Shown: positions 52,767-64,000 of the stretch, piece by piece
How the letters are laid out: every line of letters begins with the position of its first letter
Position numbering within the stretch: position 1 is the first letter of the stretch
DNA from: Phytoseiulus persimilis
Taxonomy: Eukaryota > Arthropoda > Arachnida > Mesostigmata > Phytoseiidae
Direction: 5' to 3'
Assembly: GCA_037576195.1 (NCBI GenBank)
Contig: CM075103.1
Coordinates: 19,406,001 to 19,470,000 of the forward strand
DNA length: 64,000 nt
Translations under genes and position numbers: made by a program
Notes under the pieces: generated by a model
What the model saw: the letters and a program-made list of their open reading frames with translations, nothing else
The model's database searches: none
What the model was told of the DNA's origin: nothing

Positions 52767-55700
52767 TCCTGCGAAAGCATCGATCCCTGAAGGCTCAACA
52801 TCGGATTTCCTGGTGGTAGAGGTCATTCCAAACCTGGGGAAGTCGGATTCCGAAACCACGGACATCAGGCTATCCTGACGGGACGGATGACTCCGGGGGC
52901 TTCTGAGATCAACGACGAAACCATTCCTCGGAAGCTCATTCTCCTTCAGCGCACTGGAAGCAGCCTCTCGGAGAAACTGATTCTGGTGGTTCTATTTGTA
53001 AAAACTCCGAAAATGACAGCGCAGTAAGTCGAGCCACCCAGCGCTTTTTCAGAAGCAAGGGCGGATCCTGTAGTTGATTGCGTGCATATGGCCTTCACCG
53101 ATAAAAACGACACCCACATTCAGTGCAGACTCCCAATACGAATAGAGAGCCTCGAAGGACGAAAGGGAGGATCTCAGCGACGGCAACGATGAGACCGTGG
53201 ACGCGAGTTCAAGTATGCGTAAAACCTCCTGATATTCATACCCCCGCGACTTATGTTACATCGACGGCCGTCACACAGCAGGACTCATCTCATCAAAGTC
53301 GCGGTGAATGAACCGAAGTTTGTGCAGTTTTTAGGTTATAGGTTGAATCAGCTGATGAAGGAGCTTCGCTCCGTGGTATAGGTTTCTCGAAAACCAGCTG
53401 CGGGTCGCCGGCTGCCGCACCCGATCTCCTGCGAGCGCTTCCGCTTAGTTGTTGCAAGCAAGTGTGAGACTATCTCAGGGAACGATTGCCCGGTCTATCT
53501 GGAAACATTCGTCACGACATCTGTGTTCATACTTATGTGCAGATGTCTCTTCCGCGAGCCCGCTGTCAGAACTGAAAAACCACAGAGAATCGCTGCGCGC
53601 TTTGTTTTTCCTCCACAGCGTTCGTCTGAAAATTCTGGACATTGAGATAGGATGCCGAGATAGGGCTCCATGCGTAGCTGGAATTGATGATAAGTCTGGA
53701 TCATATGTTCACTTGGACAAGCTAGGAACCCGTGATGTCAGCTCCGAAGGCGGTCCGGAAGAATGTAATACATATTGTCAGATCTCCAGATCGAGATTGC
53801 CGCTGATTTATTATTCACGAGTGGGGAGGCGTTTCCGTTTCTGGGAAATGCACAATCCTATTCGAAGTGTGAGATTCGTCCGAAAACAGGAAGTTTCGGA
53901 CTAGTCAGCGTTGCAGGTCGCACGAGGAAGCACCTGACAAACTGAGGCCAAGTGTATACCGAAGGAGTTATGTTCAGATCCTGTCTGGTCCGTAACGCTG
54001 ACATTAGACACGTGAGTCATCCTCGCTTTCGAAACGACTGCCACAAGGAGTTGCATCGAGATAACAAGGCTCCAGAAGAGCAACACGAGCTTCAATCAAT
54101 TCCAAATTTCACAGAGTACCGATCGCGATACAGATACCGCTGTGACGTTGCCGGTCAGTCGTATTTCTGGATGATACCTCATACACGGGAAGTAAGCGGA
54201 AATCGCGATTTGAGCCATGCTCTCAACTTCAAGGGTGCGCTTGAGAGGTGGACCCTTTCACAGATTCGCGCCCGATGAGGGCTTGTCCAGGAAAGCGCCA
54301 AGAGAGCCCTCCCCAGTCAAAGTTCAGTCTGTCCTTGTGGGCTCCACCATCATCTGATGCTGGCCTCTAGGTCGACCCCGGGGCTGAAGACGTCCTCGCC
54401 CTCTGAAGCGTTGAATATCAATCGAATCCACGGATAAGTCCGGAAAATTTGCACACAACGGCATGCTCATACTGTCGCGAATTCATCGAGGGACCGTGGA
54501 CAACACGGTGTTGGGGGCTCTTGGCTCGAAAAAGTGCTCCGTTCAAGTCGATGTTGCTCGGCCCGAGTGCTCACCATTAGCATTCAAAGAGGCACTCTGC
54601 GGGCTATGCGGTTCGTGAATTCGTAGATTTCGAGAGAAAATCACTTCCCTCCGCCACTTCAATCTCTATTTTAACGATCGCCAGCGAGGTTGCCTTTTTG
54701 AGACGGCGATTATTGCAAGAACGTTTTGAGGTGTATCAATTTCGTAGAACTCCTCCCCACGCCAGCGACTGTCAACGGGAAAGTTCGAAGGAGTAGAATA
54801 ACATTCGGCTCTGGGGTGGTTTCAGACTTGATTACATGAGCTTTCGGTTCGTGAACGTCCGTTACATGAGCGGTGAGAGGTACTGGTTATGATAGGCTCA
54901 TCAACTAGTATTGATAATATGGGTGGATAGTTGTGGTAAGAGTTCGTGGGGAAGACTTCCTTATTCGGGCCGTCTCGGCTCCGATGAACATCAGGGACAT
55001 GCATATCTCCCAAAGACTGCGTCGAGGCTTACCATCCAATCTCGAGGAACAAAATTATCGTGAGGCGAACCAATGAACTCGCGAGCCTACCAACAACCGC
55101 AGAGTTTAGATTGCAAGCTCCATCACAAGAAATCCCGCTGAGATTTCGTGCTCTTGCTGTTTCAGATATTGCTAAGATCTCCGTTAGCTCCCAAGTTTTC
55201 TGGTTGCTCTTGACGACGAACCAAAGGAAAATATTTGTTCTCATTTCTCATCTGGAGCTCTCTCCGGTCGCTGTTTTTCTCCTCGTCTCAGCACTCGTTC
55301 CACACCGAGCAAACGATATTCCTCGACTTTATTTCGATAAACTCTCGGATGGTTGATCGGGATTATTGCGAGATCAAGCTGAGCTCGCGTTCCTTCAGAG
55401 CGTTATTGTACAGTCGCAGGCGAAGGGTCGGGGAATTGTCAGGTGTAATAATCATCATATGGGAAGTTTTACAAGTGGCTGTGCTGACTGGGGGAAGGCG
55501 TTGATGGAGATGCATCAGGAAACGAGCTGGCTCCCAACATCCGAGATGGTGAATAAGCTTCCGAGGTAAGCACGTCGATAGATGACTCGTAATTGCTTCC
55601 CTCCTCGGAGAATCCAATGATTCTGGATCTCAATCCTCTTGGGAGTGAAATCGGAGGCTTGTGGGTTTGTAATTGCTTCGTCGTTGGAGCGATTTATCGT

Positions 55701-57955
55701 CATCGTCTCAGGGCGACGATCCTCAGCCGCGATACGATCCGCTCCTAGACGCGGGGCTCCCACGGAACTATTGGGTCGATCGTTCCCCTCGACGGGATTC
55801 AGCCGTGAAATTAATTTCGAATGAATTGTTCAGAGGGCGATTTTATGCAGATGACGTCGCTGCTCTGGAAACAGGAGTCACGATTGATTCCCAGCAGAGC
55901 GTTGTACTTGCTCGGCTCAGGCACAGTTTCCCCTCGAGGACGAAGATGTTCCAGTGCTTCCGCATATTCCTTCTCTCCTCTGCGGGAGATCAATCTGCTC
56001 CCGGAGTGTCTCCGATCCGCTTCTACGGTCGAGGTCGAGTCAGGTAAATCCATCCATGATTGCTCCGTGGGTTCGTGCGATGCTTTTCCTTTCCGGAATT
56101 CGATGATTCCGTCCCCTCGTCAATTTCCGAGGTTTTCAATAGTTGATCGCGAGGCGTGATTGAGGCTCCCAGATTGACTTTTGTATATTCTACTATTCCC
56201 TTCCAGCCTCTTGTACTTTTCCGAGACCCTCATTCTCGCTGCCCTCCTTCAACCTTCCGTGGATGCCATTTTTGTTGCGGGATCGTCCCGGGCCACTGCT
56301 TTATGTCTTGTTTTTCGTGGGATTTCAGGCTCAGTCGAAAGCTCTGAGCGAGAGGATCCGCGTCGATGGAGCGTCGCTCCTGAGATTCGTTCACGCAGAC
56401 TCCGACTCGGGAACAATGCCGTCTGGAGTCGGAATTCCCGTCCGAAAAACAGTTCCCCCATCGATGAATCAATCAGCCCGTCTGGCTCGACACCCTTCTG
56501 CGAGCTCTCCCCGCTATTTGTCGCCGGACGGAACTATGCATTCTTGGACGTCTTTGTACAAAACCGTTGGATCCCGACGGCTTGGGAGCGATTGTAAAAG
56601 GGTGCAGTCTGACTGCAAGTTGAAACGAAATATCATTTTGTTAATCCGGCTGGGATTCAGACTCTGTGAGCCCGGCGGAATCGCCGTAACTCAACCTCTG
56701 AAGGCGGCGTTCCTCATCCGTTGAATGGAAAGGTCGATCGAAGTCGCTCCCTTCGCTTCTTCCGCCCGAAAAAACAATGACATGACGAACGCCGAACACC
56801 TGGTTGGAATCAGATATAGTGCCGACCGGCTGCTTGATTGCGATCTAATCCGAGCTCAGCGCAAAATCGCCGTTTGGAGCCTCCAGCTTTTCCAGTTTTA
56901 TCGAGGATCATGCAAGTGATTTATATACAGCACGAGCAACCTTGCGCACGTTCCAGGAACTACTAAGCCGGAGAAAATATCCAGGACGATGGCTGAATCC
57001 GATGCTCCAAGGTCAAACGCTCCGCGTCGGCTTCGAATCCCCGAGCTCGCTTCTACTCCGTGGTAGCTTCCTCAACCTCATTGCGACGTTAGCGCTTGTT
57101 GCGCTGCTTTTTAAGCTGATCAAGAGTTCAATCACGAAACGGAGCATGAAGTTTTGTTCTGGTGATACCCGCGTGGAAATCGAACTGGGAGTACTTCCGC
57201 TACTTACTGCTCATCACGTTCCAATTACATTTCGCTGTTGGAGATGCACGGACTCGCTCCGCTCTCGAGTCACGCTCGCGAGGGCCGCGTGACGGCTCCC
57301 GAAGCGTTCTACAACAGCTCATCTACCACGCCGACTCTCCGTTTGGTGGCCAAGACCGCGGGGCGCTCAGGGGAGGCTGTTTATTTGCACTCATCATCGC
57401 TGATGGAAAACCAGCAGCGCAACTAACGATCCGTCTTCCATCGATCATTCTTTTTCGGCTGAAATTGTCCATTTCGTCTATTCGCGCAGAAGCTGCGAAT
57501 GAGCTGGGGCGCATCCAGAGATGATGTTATTGAGGGTTATACCCCGAGCTGTGGATGTTGATGGAGGTGTCGTCTGATAACGAGCCGTTCCTCGACTCTT
57601 CATCAGACGAGCTTCGCGTTGAAAGAGCGCCGCCCGTTCCGAGACACATATCGCTCCACTCATGAGCAAGTATACATAGGAACTTTTCGATGCCATTTCT
57701 GTTCGCAGTTCGCGGGAAGGAGCACGACCCCAGTCGTAGAAAAAGGGCACTGAGACAGTTTGAGGGGGTCCTGGTTTTCACTTCAGGGCGGAAAAAAGGG
57801 AGGAAATGTCGCTCGGCATTCGAATGCGCCTAACTTGTGTGACAATCATAGCGAGCTCTGATGGAAAGGGCGAGTGACGAACGATGGAATTGAGGTGTGG
57901 TTCCAGGCCGAGTTATCGCTCATTTACTCTGATCGATTGATGAATTTGATCTTAG
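52764..57955. other. Long intergenic region with scattered exon-like pieces
   Basis: No gene can be called in 5.2 kb. A GTAAGC donor at 55566 follows a frame beginning after GCGTTATTGTACAG. Another acceptor, CGTCTCAG, ends at about 55709 and a GTAAAT donor lies near 56043, but the phases of the best frames do not fit. GGATTTCAG at about 56328 precedes three open frames. A stretch around 57165-57290 has a signal-peptide-like run (YFRYLLLITFQLHFAVG) without an ATG. These may be exons of one or two real genes. Confidence 0.3.
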
Positions 57956-58229
57956 CGCCACAAAAATTGAGCAACAACGGAGCCGAGACGAGAGAATTTA
58001 CGAGGAGACAGGTTTGATCGACGAACTAACCACGCTAGATTCCTCCAAGACCTACGACGAGGTACGAACGGAGACCGGCACTGTCCAGTTTGGCAATCCA
58101 GTCGAGGAGGCGATCCTTGATCCAAATACTCCGGAATTCCAAGATAGATACATTTCAGTATTGAAAAGGAGCAATCAAATGAACTTTCGATGGAGATCTC
58201 TGACGATCGAGCTCAAAGTTACGTTATAG
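57956..58229 (+). CDS. Possible terminal exon of an unknown gene
   Basis: A TTTGATCTTAG acceptor is followed by a 91-codon acidic open frame entering in phase 2 and ending in TAG. It reads ATKIEQQRSRDERIYEETG, then GNPVEEAILDPNTPEFQDRY. Its composition (many Glu, Asp, Thr) is unlike the noisy frames around it. No upstream exon with a matching phase-2 donor was found and there is no ATG at the beginning, so only a partial gene can be claimed. Function unknown. Confidence 0.3.
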
Positions 58230-61200
58230 GCTCACGACTTGAGCGAAGCCCAGGACGAAGTCAATTTGTCCAGTTTCGATGTGGTCCCGTGGCGATTCTT
58301 GTGACTTGTCAAGTGTACATGGGCTCACCCTTTCCGCCGTTAACAATCAGCGAACGTGCGAAGAAGGCTAAGTCTCCATCTTCTCGCCCCGGTGCCAGTC
58401 ACGTAGCAGTCTATGAAGTGAGAAGGCGTACTTGCGTCTATTGGCATAAATATGCCCGGCAACATCACAGCCATGGAACGCGAGTGGCATACTTGCGATC
58501 GTATGCATGCACTTTGCCGCAATCTCCAGAGATGCTGTCCACAAGCCGCCGTCCGATGCCGACTCAGCTCTACGGCTGAAATCGGCACTGTCAACATGAG
58601 CAAAAAATAAAATACAGGACCAGGAGACAACTTTCTCCCCGCCTCGTGCAAAGCGGAATAGTTCCTCAGACAGCTCGATGGTTTCCCCGCGGATATATTG
58701 CGCATAGGTAAGCCGTGACTCCGGAGTTTTATTCTGTGGGAAAAATCAGATTCGTCTCATGACCGACTCACCGTTCACGAAACTACTCAGGGAGACGTTG
58801 AGATCCATTGCGAGGTCTTGTTGAAGAGATTCTGCTGGAAAAGAATCAATGGGATGGACGGTTGTGGAATCGCGTTCGGCGGAACGGGAAGATCAGAATC
58901 CCGTCCGGTTCCTCGCGGCTCAGATCAGAATCGAGGTTCTCGAGAGCTGGAGCGGGGGGAGCTGGAAAGGAAGTGTTTTCCAGGTTGAGTCGGGAGGAGT
59001 GAAGAAGAACGATTCGATCCTGGTTTCGGACTGCAGAGCCTGGCGTGCCGTAGGATCGTGAGCATTCATCTCAACCATTCAGAACAGTCTCCTTCGTCTA
59101 TTCCCTCACTGAGTATCCGACAACATCACATAACAACATCAAAGTCGCGCCACGTCAACGGCATTCACAGTAGGTGTCTCGCAAGCGCCGAACAGACGTG
59201 GACAGGGACTGCTGTTGCACGCGAATCTGACTGATGGATGACCGGCGCGAACCCGCATCTCCCCCCGATCCGTCCCTGCTGAGTCAACGCCGCGCCGCCT
59301 TTTCGCGATGCAGCTATCAGTGTTTTGGGTCAATGTTCTCCCTGTTAGACGATCACCGAGAGGCGACAGCGATAGCCGAGCCCACACAAACGTCTATATA
59401 ACGATTATGGACCCGATCGAACATTGGCAGGCCGACAAATCGTGAATACAGTCGATTGCTTGGCCGACAGCGGTCGCCCACCTCCGGAGAGTTCTCGTAT
59501 GAGAATGGATCTGAGAGCGGAGTTATCCAATGCATAGGTTATAATTCCGCTTGATCACCGTTGCATCTCAGTTGCGAGCTCGCCTGTAATGTATCGAACG
59601 CCGTAATTCCGCAGGGTCGACGGGGTTCAACGAGTGTTTTCTTCGATCTCAGACCTAATAACTGAGAGTTTCGCGAATTGACGGGGGAACTTTTATTGCT
59701 GCTTGCAAGGCCCCAGCTCATCCCGGTAGCTGCTTGTCAGGAGAAAATGGGAGATTCGAGGCTTTCGCGACCCGGGATCGCCTGGGCTAAATTCCAAGTC
59801 GGATCCCGGCTCATCATCGCGGCTCCTGTGTCAAGCAAATACACTCACCGGTCTCGATTGACACTCATGCATGTTCCCCACGCGCCTCCCTCTTTCAAAG
59901 ATCACTACTCGCTATGCGACAAAATCCAGAACCGAATTCACAGGACGTTTTGGGGCAACCACCACCGTGGTGTCAAACATCATCATGGCTTTGACCAACA
60001 TGGCGACAATGAGTAGACGAAGAATTGACCGTCGATGTCCTCTGATCGAGCAGCGTTTTCAGATCGACGAGACCGACATGGCTCTCTGGCTTGATGAAAC
60101 GCGTCATGGGGGTCAGGGTCCTGTTCCGTGAACTCTGAGCGGACGTTCTCTGCGGAGCCCGGGGTTTTCTTACATTGCTCCGAATCCGAATGAATTGCCT
60201 CGAACTCCGCTCACTGGCTCATCAAGCTTCTTTCCGGGACTTCCATGCGATTGGGTCACAATTTGATGGCTCCTTGACGATCAGATCGCTACCCCATGCT
60301 CATGATCATCTCGATGAGTCCTATCTTCCCCTAGCGGTTGAACATAACGCGTTCGAAACTGCTGGGACTCATGAAGGTCCACTGAATATCCTCAGCATAG
60401 GTCGGCTCCAAGGATCAAGCTGATCGCACGGTTTTGTAGGGTTGTGTTCTAACACGGAAACTACTGACCGATGGCGGGGAGAGGGTAACAACGGTGTTCT
60501 CGGTAGAACAAGAACCAGCTATGAGCGAACGGTCCATTTCACAGAATAGTATTGCCGTCGACTCTCCTTCTGTTACCGACTCGGCTCAAAAATCTGTGCC
60601 ATTTGGCCTGTTTCTCTTCTCCCCCCTCCGACTCCTCCTCCTCCTCCTCCCCTTCCGCCCCTTCCGCCCCTCGAGACTCTTCCGGTTCCAAAAGCTCCGC
60701 CGCCGAAGCGCTTCGTGCGCTCCCGGCGCGAAACGCAAACAAACCCCATATGCTCCTACGGAAAACCGAGTCGTTGCTCTTCTGAGGTCGTGAGCAAGCC
60801 TTGCGCTTTCCCTGAATTCCTCCTTCCAGCGAAGGAACCAGTGGTTCTCAGCGCTTTTTCCTCTTGGGAAACTCCATCCCAGTATTTGCGTGCGATTCCT
60901 GTGCCCCTTTGACCTTCAACCACAGCACAGACATCAGGACCAAAGGTGCGACAGGGGGGCCTCCTCCCTCACCCGTTCTCGAGAACTTAGAATGTCCTCG
61001 AATCCGCCTTGGAGATCTCTCGTCAAGGGAATAGCGTTCCTCGCAGCTCGTACCGCCAAATCACCTTTCGTTGAATCGGGAATTTCTTCTTCAGGGAAAA
61101 TTCCCCGGCCGTCGAATCTGTGAGAGCCCTGGTTTCGTGAAGTTTCTTCAAGGAAGTGCTCATGTCCAGGAATTTCACGCCGTTGGAATCGTGATCTGAA

Positions 61201-64000
61201 TCATAGCGGGGATTAAGAATGCCGACAAGCTGGAGTTTCCGAGCTCGAGGAGATCGTCATGTCCGGCTTTGGGTTGGACCACTTCCTCGCGAAAGGAACT
61301 CCCACCGGATGAAGACGCGAGTGATAGAACGCCGAAAATCGGATGAACTTTGGATAGTGAGCATTTCCTGAAAACGTCCCACATTAGCATTCAAGTACGC
61401 GAGTCTCCCCAGGGAGTCGTGGAAGTCTCCGCCAAGAAGTCAAACGAAAATCGTGAGAGTTGATGTGCGTTTCACAAACGTCGATGCTGGGCGAGACCGC
61501 TCGCCAACTTTTCGCATCGAGGCTTCCAACCACGATCGGATCGGTGGGGCAGGATGAGAGACGAGCCGGAGATGAGTCGAGCGCTGATCTGCGCAGCCAA
61601 GAATACAGAGGAAATGAGGCTGCGGGAAGTGAGACTCAGTGGTGCGAACATCTCTGTCGGAACGACCTCTGCGACCTGCTGATCGAGAATTCGGAACGCG
61701 GTTGAGAATAGTCTTGTCAGAGTTTAATTACCCGAGCAAGCCAAACCGCGAGTTGTCCTCAATGATGACCTCGTTGGTAAATTGGTCTTGGTCGTGGCCA
61801 CAATTCCCATGTCGTGCCACTCGCTGATTTCCGCAGCGGTTCGACCAATCATGAGGGCTTGCGGGCGTTTCTCAATGAGGGTTCCTGCCTCCTGGAGTTT
61901 TTGACACATCCACTGCAGCGGCGCATCCGATAGCAACGGAGGCTGCGTGACTTCGAGTCAAGCGACAGCTTGAGTTCTGGGATACTAGAGCGCTATGTTT
62001 GCAGAAACCTCCTTCAAAATGCAGCAAGAATATTTCTTGGGAGCGGACTTGACGAATGAATCGAGATCGGACTGTAGCAGGTATATACTAGCAGTGTCCA
62101 CATGGGTTCGGTTGCGAAGACCAGACACCCGGAATCGTAGTTCGGAATGAAAAACGGATCGAACAACTGAGCTTCCCCCCTTTCCCGCTTCTTCGGGTTC
62201 TGCAGATTACCTTGGGAACCATACTTCATAGTGTTTCGAGAAATTAAAAGCGGTGACGGGGCAGATGGAGGAGAAGACAGATTCGCGATCAACCGAGCTC
62301 ATAGGAAACACTCATCGTTCCTTCCACAACTGATTCACATTGGATCGACAATATAAACAAGCAGACCTATTGTAAACAAATCACCAGTAAAGTCCACGGC
62401 GTAGCTGGTCACATGACGTTCGATGAGCTGGGTTTCATTTGCGCCCATATAGAAGCTCATCTGATTCTGTCAGGTCCAAACAGTGGCAATGATGGAGGGG
62501 TGATACCGGGTGATACCGGGAGGTATTCCGGGAATTCTCACCGTTTCCAAGAACCGAACTCGCGGCGCCGCTTGCCCACCAAGGTGGGGGAGCAGCCGGT
62601 CAGATGCTTGAGTGGATCGATATCTCTCAGCTTCGCATCATTTACCCCGTGAATTCGGCCTATTCAAAGTACGAAAGTCGAGTCAGCGCTGCATATACGT
62701 GCAGCGGAATGTATTAACAGCTGAAGGTTTCGTCTCTCGAACTCCGACTGGCTCGAACTAGCGTCGCCGCCGAACGGCATTGTCTTTAAGCGATAGCGAT
62801 TCAAGCGACCTTTAACCTCGACCACCTCTTCAGTGAATCACCCGAGAACTCCAATCTGGCTCCCGAATTATTTGAGGGGCGAAACATCACGGAAATAGGC
62901 GAAAACTGGAGAGACTGTTTCATCGGACCCCGGACGCCTTCAGGAAAAAAAAAAAAAAAAATTTCCGCGGGGATGTCACTTCGTCTCACAACCAACTCTC
63001 TTGCAGGTATCTGTGAGCTGAACTCGGATGTTCTCAAACAACACAACTTGTAGTCTCATTCGATGCAGAATTTGCGAGCATAACATCTGCTGCTCTTTGA
63101 TGCAGCTGCTGCTGACAGAAACATTTTCGTTTGGAGACTGCTGGAAGCTTATTGCATCCAACTCAGAGTTCAACAGCTCGCTCTGGAGTTCGGACTCCAC
63201 GAATCGCTCCTCCCGAGTACGCCGAGCGAAATTCAGACAGCTCTGGAGCTCAGAACAGGCCAAGCTTGCACAACTTCCTTCCAGGATCAGCTGACTGGTT
63301 CGGAATTGCTCGGAAAGAATGCCAAGCGGCGCGTTCTCGGAATATCATCAATTCATTCCGCCGTGCCGTCACTGTGGATCGGACTCCGGTTTCCGGGTCT
63401 CTCTGAGAGATTTGGATCATCCGGAAATGCCAGGCAGCGGGAAAGTCACCATCAATAGGGCTGTGATGAACTCGGCCTACGGCGAGCGATTCCGAGCAGG
63501 GGAGTCTTGCACTAATGTTGAATATGGAGAATATGTTCAGCTGATGGAATGTCCCCGTCATGATGAGCTATAAAAAATTCCCAACTCCAACGTCCGTTGG
63601 CGATCAGCGAAAGATAGACGACGTTCCCATTATCGAGCGATAGATTGGTCATGGTCTGTCCCGACAAAGACCGTTAGCAAAAGATGTTTTGTCGTTGCAA
63701 CCTATGTTCGACCATCTCGCGGGAAAACCGGAAAGGAGAGGCTATGACCGAAGAGAGTTGGGGCGCAATGATGCATCGGATGCATGAGATGTCGCTCTGG
63801 GTACGCCCGTGCTCCAACGAGTTTGTTTTGATTGATATGACCGTTTTCCGAATGAGGAGCCCATTCCCGGAAGGAACGACGGTCGCAGAGGATCGGCATC
63901 AAAGCAGGGCAAGTCCTAAAAACGACAAAAAGCCGAAAGAAAGTCATCTCCGCACAATCGAGCGTACTAATAGTCTCTCCGTCTGCAGACCAGCGCCGTC
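58230..64000. other. Terminal region, no firm gene
   Basis: Weak items only. A GTAAGC donor sits at 58708 and an AAACTACTCAG acceptor ends at 58792, with three frames open after it. A Ser/Pro-rich TCC-repeat stretch lies at 60620-60700. An 84-codon frame at 63319-63573 begins with ATG and holds PCRHCGS and two later cysteines, possibly a small zinc-binding protein, but of chance length. A tandem GGGTGATACC pair is at 62499-62518. No RNA gene or transposon was recognised. Confidence 0.3.
62945..62961 (+). repeat. Poly(A) tract, 17 bp
   Basis: A run of 17 A. No retroposed sequence or target-site duplication is evident around it, so it may be a simple homopolymer rather than a retrocopy tail. 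Confidence 0.9.

Noticed and set aside
55673-56047. FYADDV motif suggesting a reverse transcriptase
   Set aside because: Only the short YADD word matches; the flanking sequence shows none of the other RT blocks in any frame.

Overview
The window is nuclear DNA of an animal, most likely an arthropod and quite possibly a mite or other chelicerate. Genes are split by spliceosomal introns with GT..AG borders (44 bp to about 1.1 kb), there are AATAAA signals, and no prokaryotic signals appear. The gene families point the same way: insect-type fatty acyl-CoA reductases, a myosuppressin/FMRFamide-type receptor, a divergent ionotropic-receptor-like protein and DM9 domains. Balanced base composition, tiny introns and a large ankyrin gene would fit a phytoseiid mite, but that placement is inference.

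Layout. 1-4.9 kb: mostly non-genic, with a decayed non-LTR reverse transcriptase on the minus strand (3.2-3.7 kb). 5.0-6.5 kb: first fatty acyl-CoA reductase (FAR). 7.3-8.0 kb: a broken Tc1-type transposase (minus). 9.6-12.4 kb: an intronless protein of 26 ankyrin repeats. 13.6-18.3 kb: a 4.7-kb minisatellite of about 104 units of 45 bp. 19.3-21.5 kb: a two-exon ionotropic-receptor-like membrane protein. 26.0-26.2 kb: a two-exon secreted cysteine-rich peptide. 27.6-28.2 kb: an orphan secreted protein (minus). 32.5-35.2 kb: a five-exon secreted protein joining an L-type lectin domain to a DM9 pair. 36.6-37.1 kb: a possible two-exon orphan gene (minus). 39.1-40.6 kb: second FAR, the same length as the first. 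42.4-45.3 kb: a four-exon cytosolic sulfotransferase. 45.7-47.4 kb: a possible small three-exon gene. 50.2-50.7 kb: a possible Harbinger-type remnant (minus). 51.1-52.5 kb: a two-exon neuropeptide GPCR (minus). From 52.5 kb to the end I find only a CT microsatellite, an A tract and weak exon candidates.

There is no operon logic; genes have their own promoters and poly(A) signals. Possible themes are lipid and small-molecule metabolism (two FARs, a sulfotransferase), chemosensation or neuropeptide signalling (IR-like protein, GPCR) and secreted glycan-binding or defence proteins (lectin-DM9 protein, cysteine-rich peptide, orphan secreted protein). The most novel-looking item is the lectin-DM9 fusion, followed by the cysteine-rich peptide, the phase-preserving minisatellite and the FAR pair with a conserved splice-site-like block just before the start codon.

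Limits: in this base composition, open frames up to about 180 codons are expected by chance in 64 kb, and several intergenic stretches read 'protein-like' in more than one frame. I kept only models with domain matches, signal peptides or phase-compatible strong splice sites, and gave the rest low confidence.
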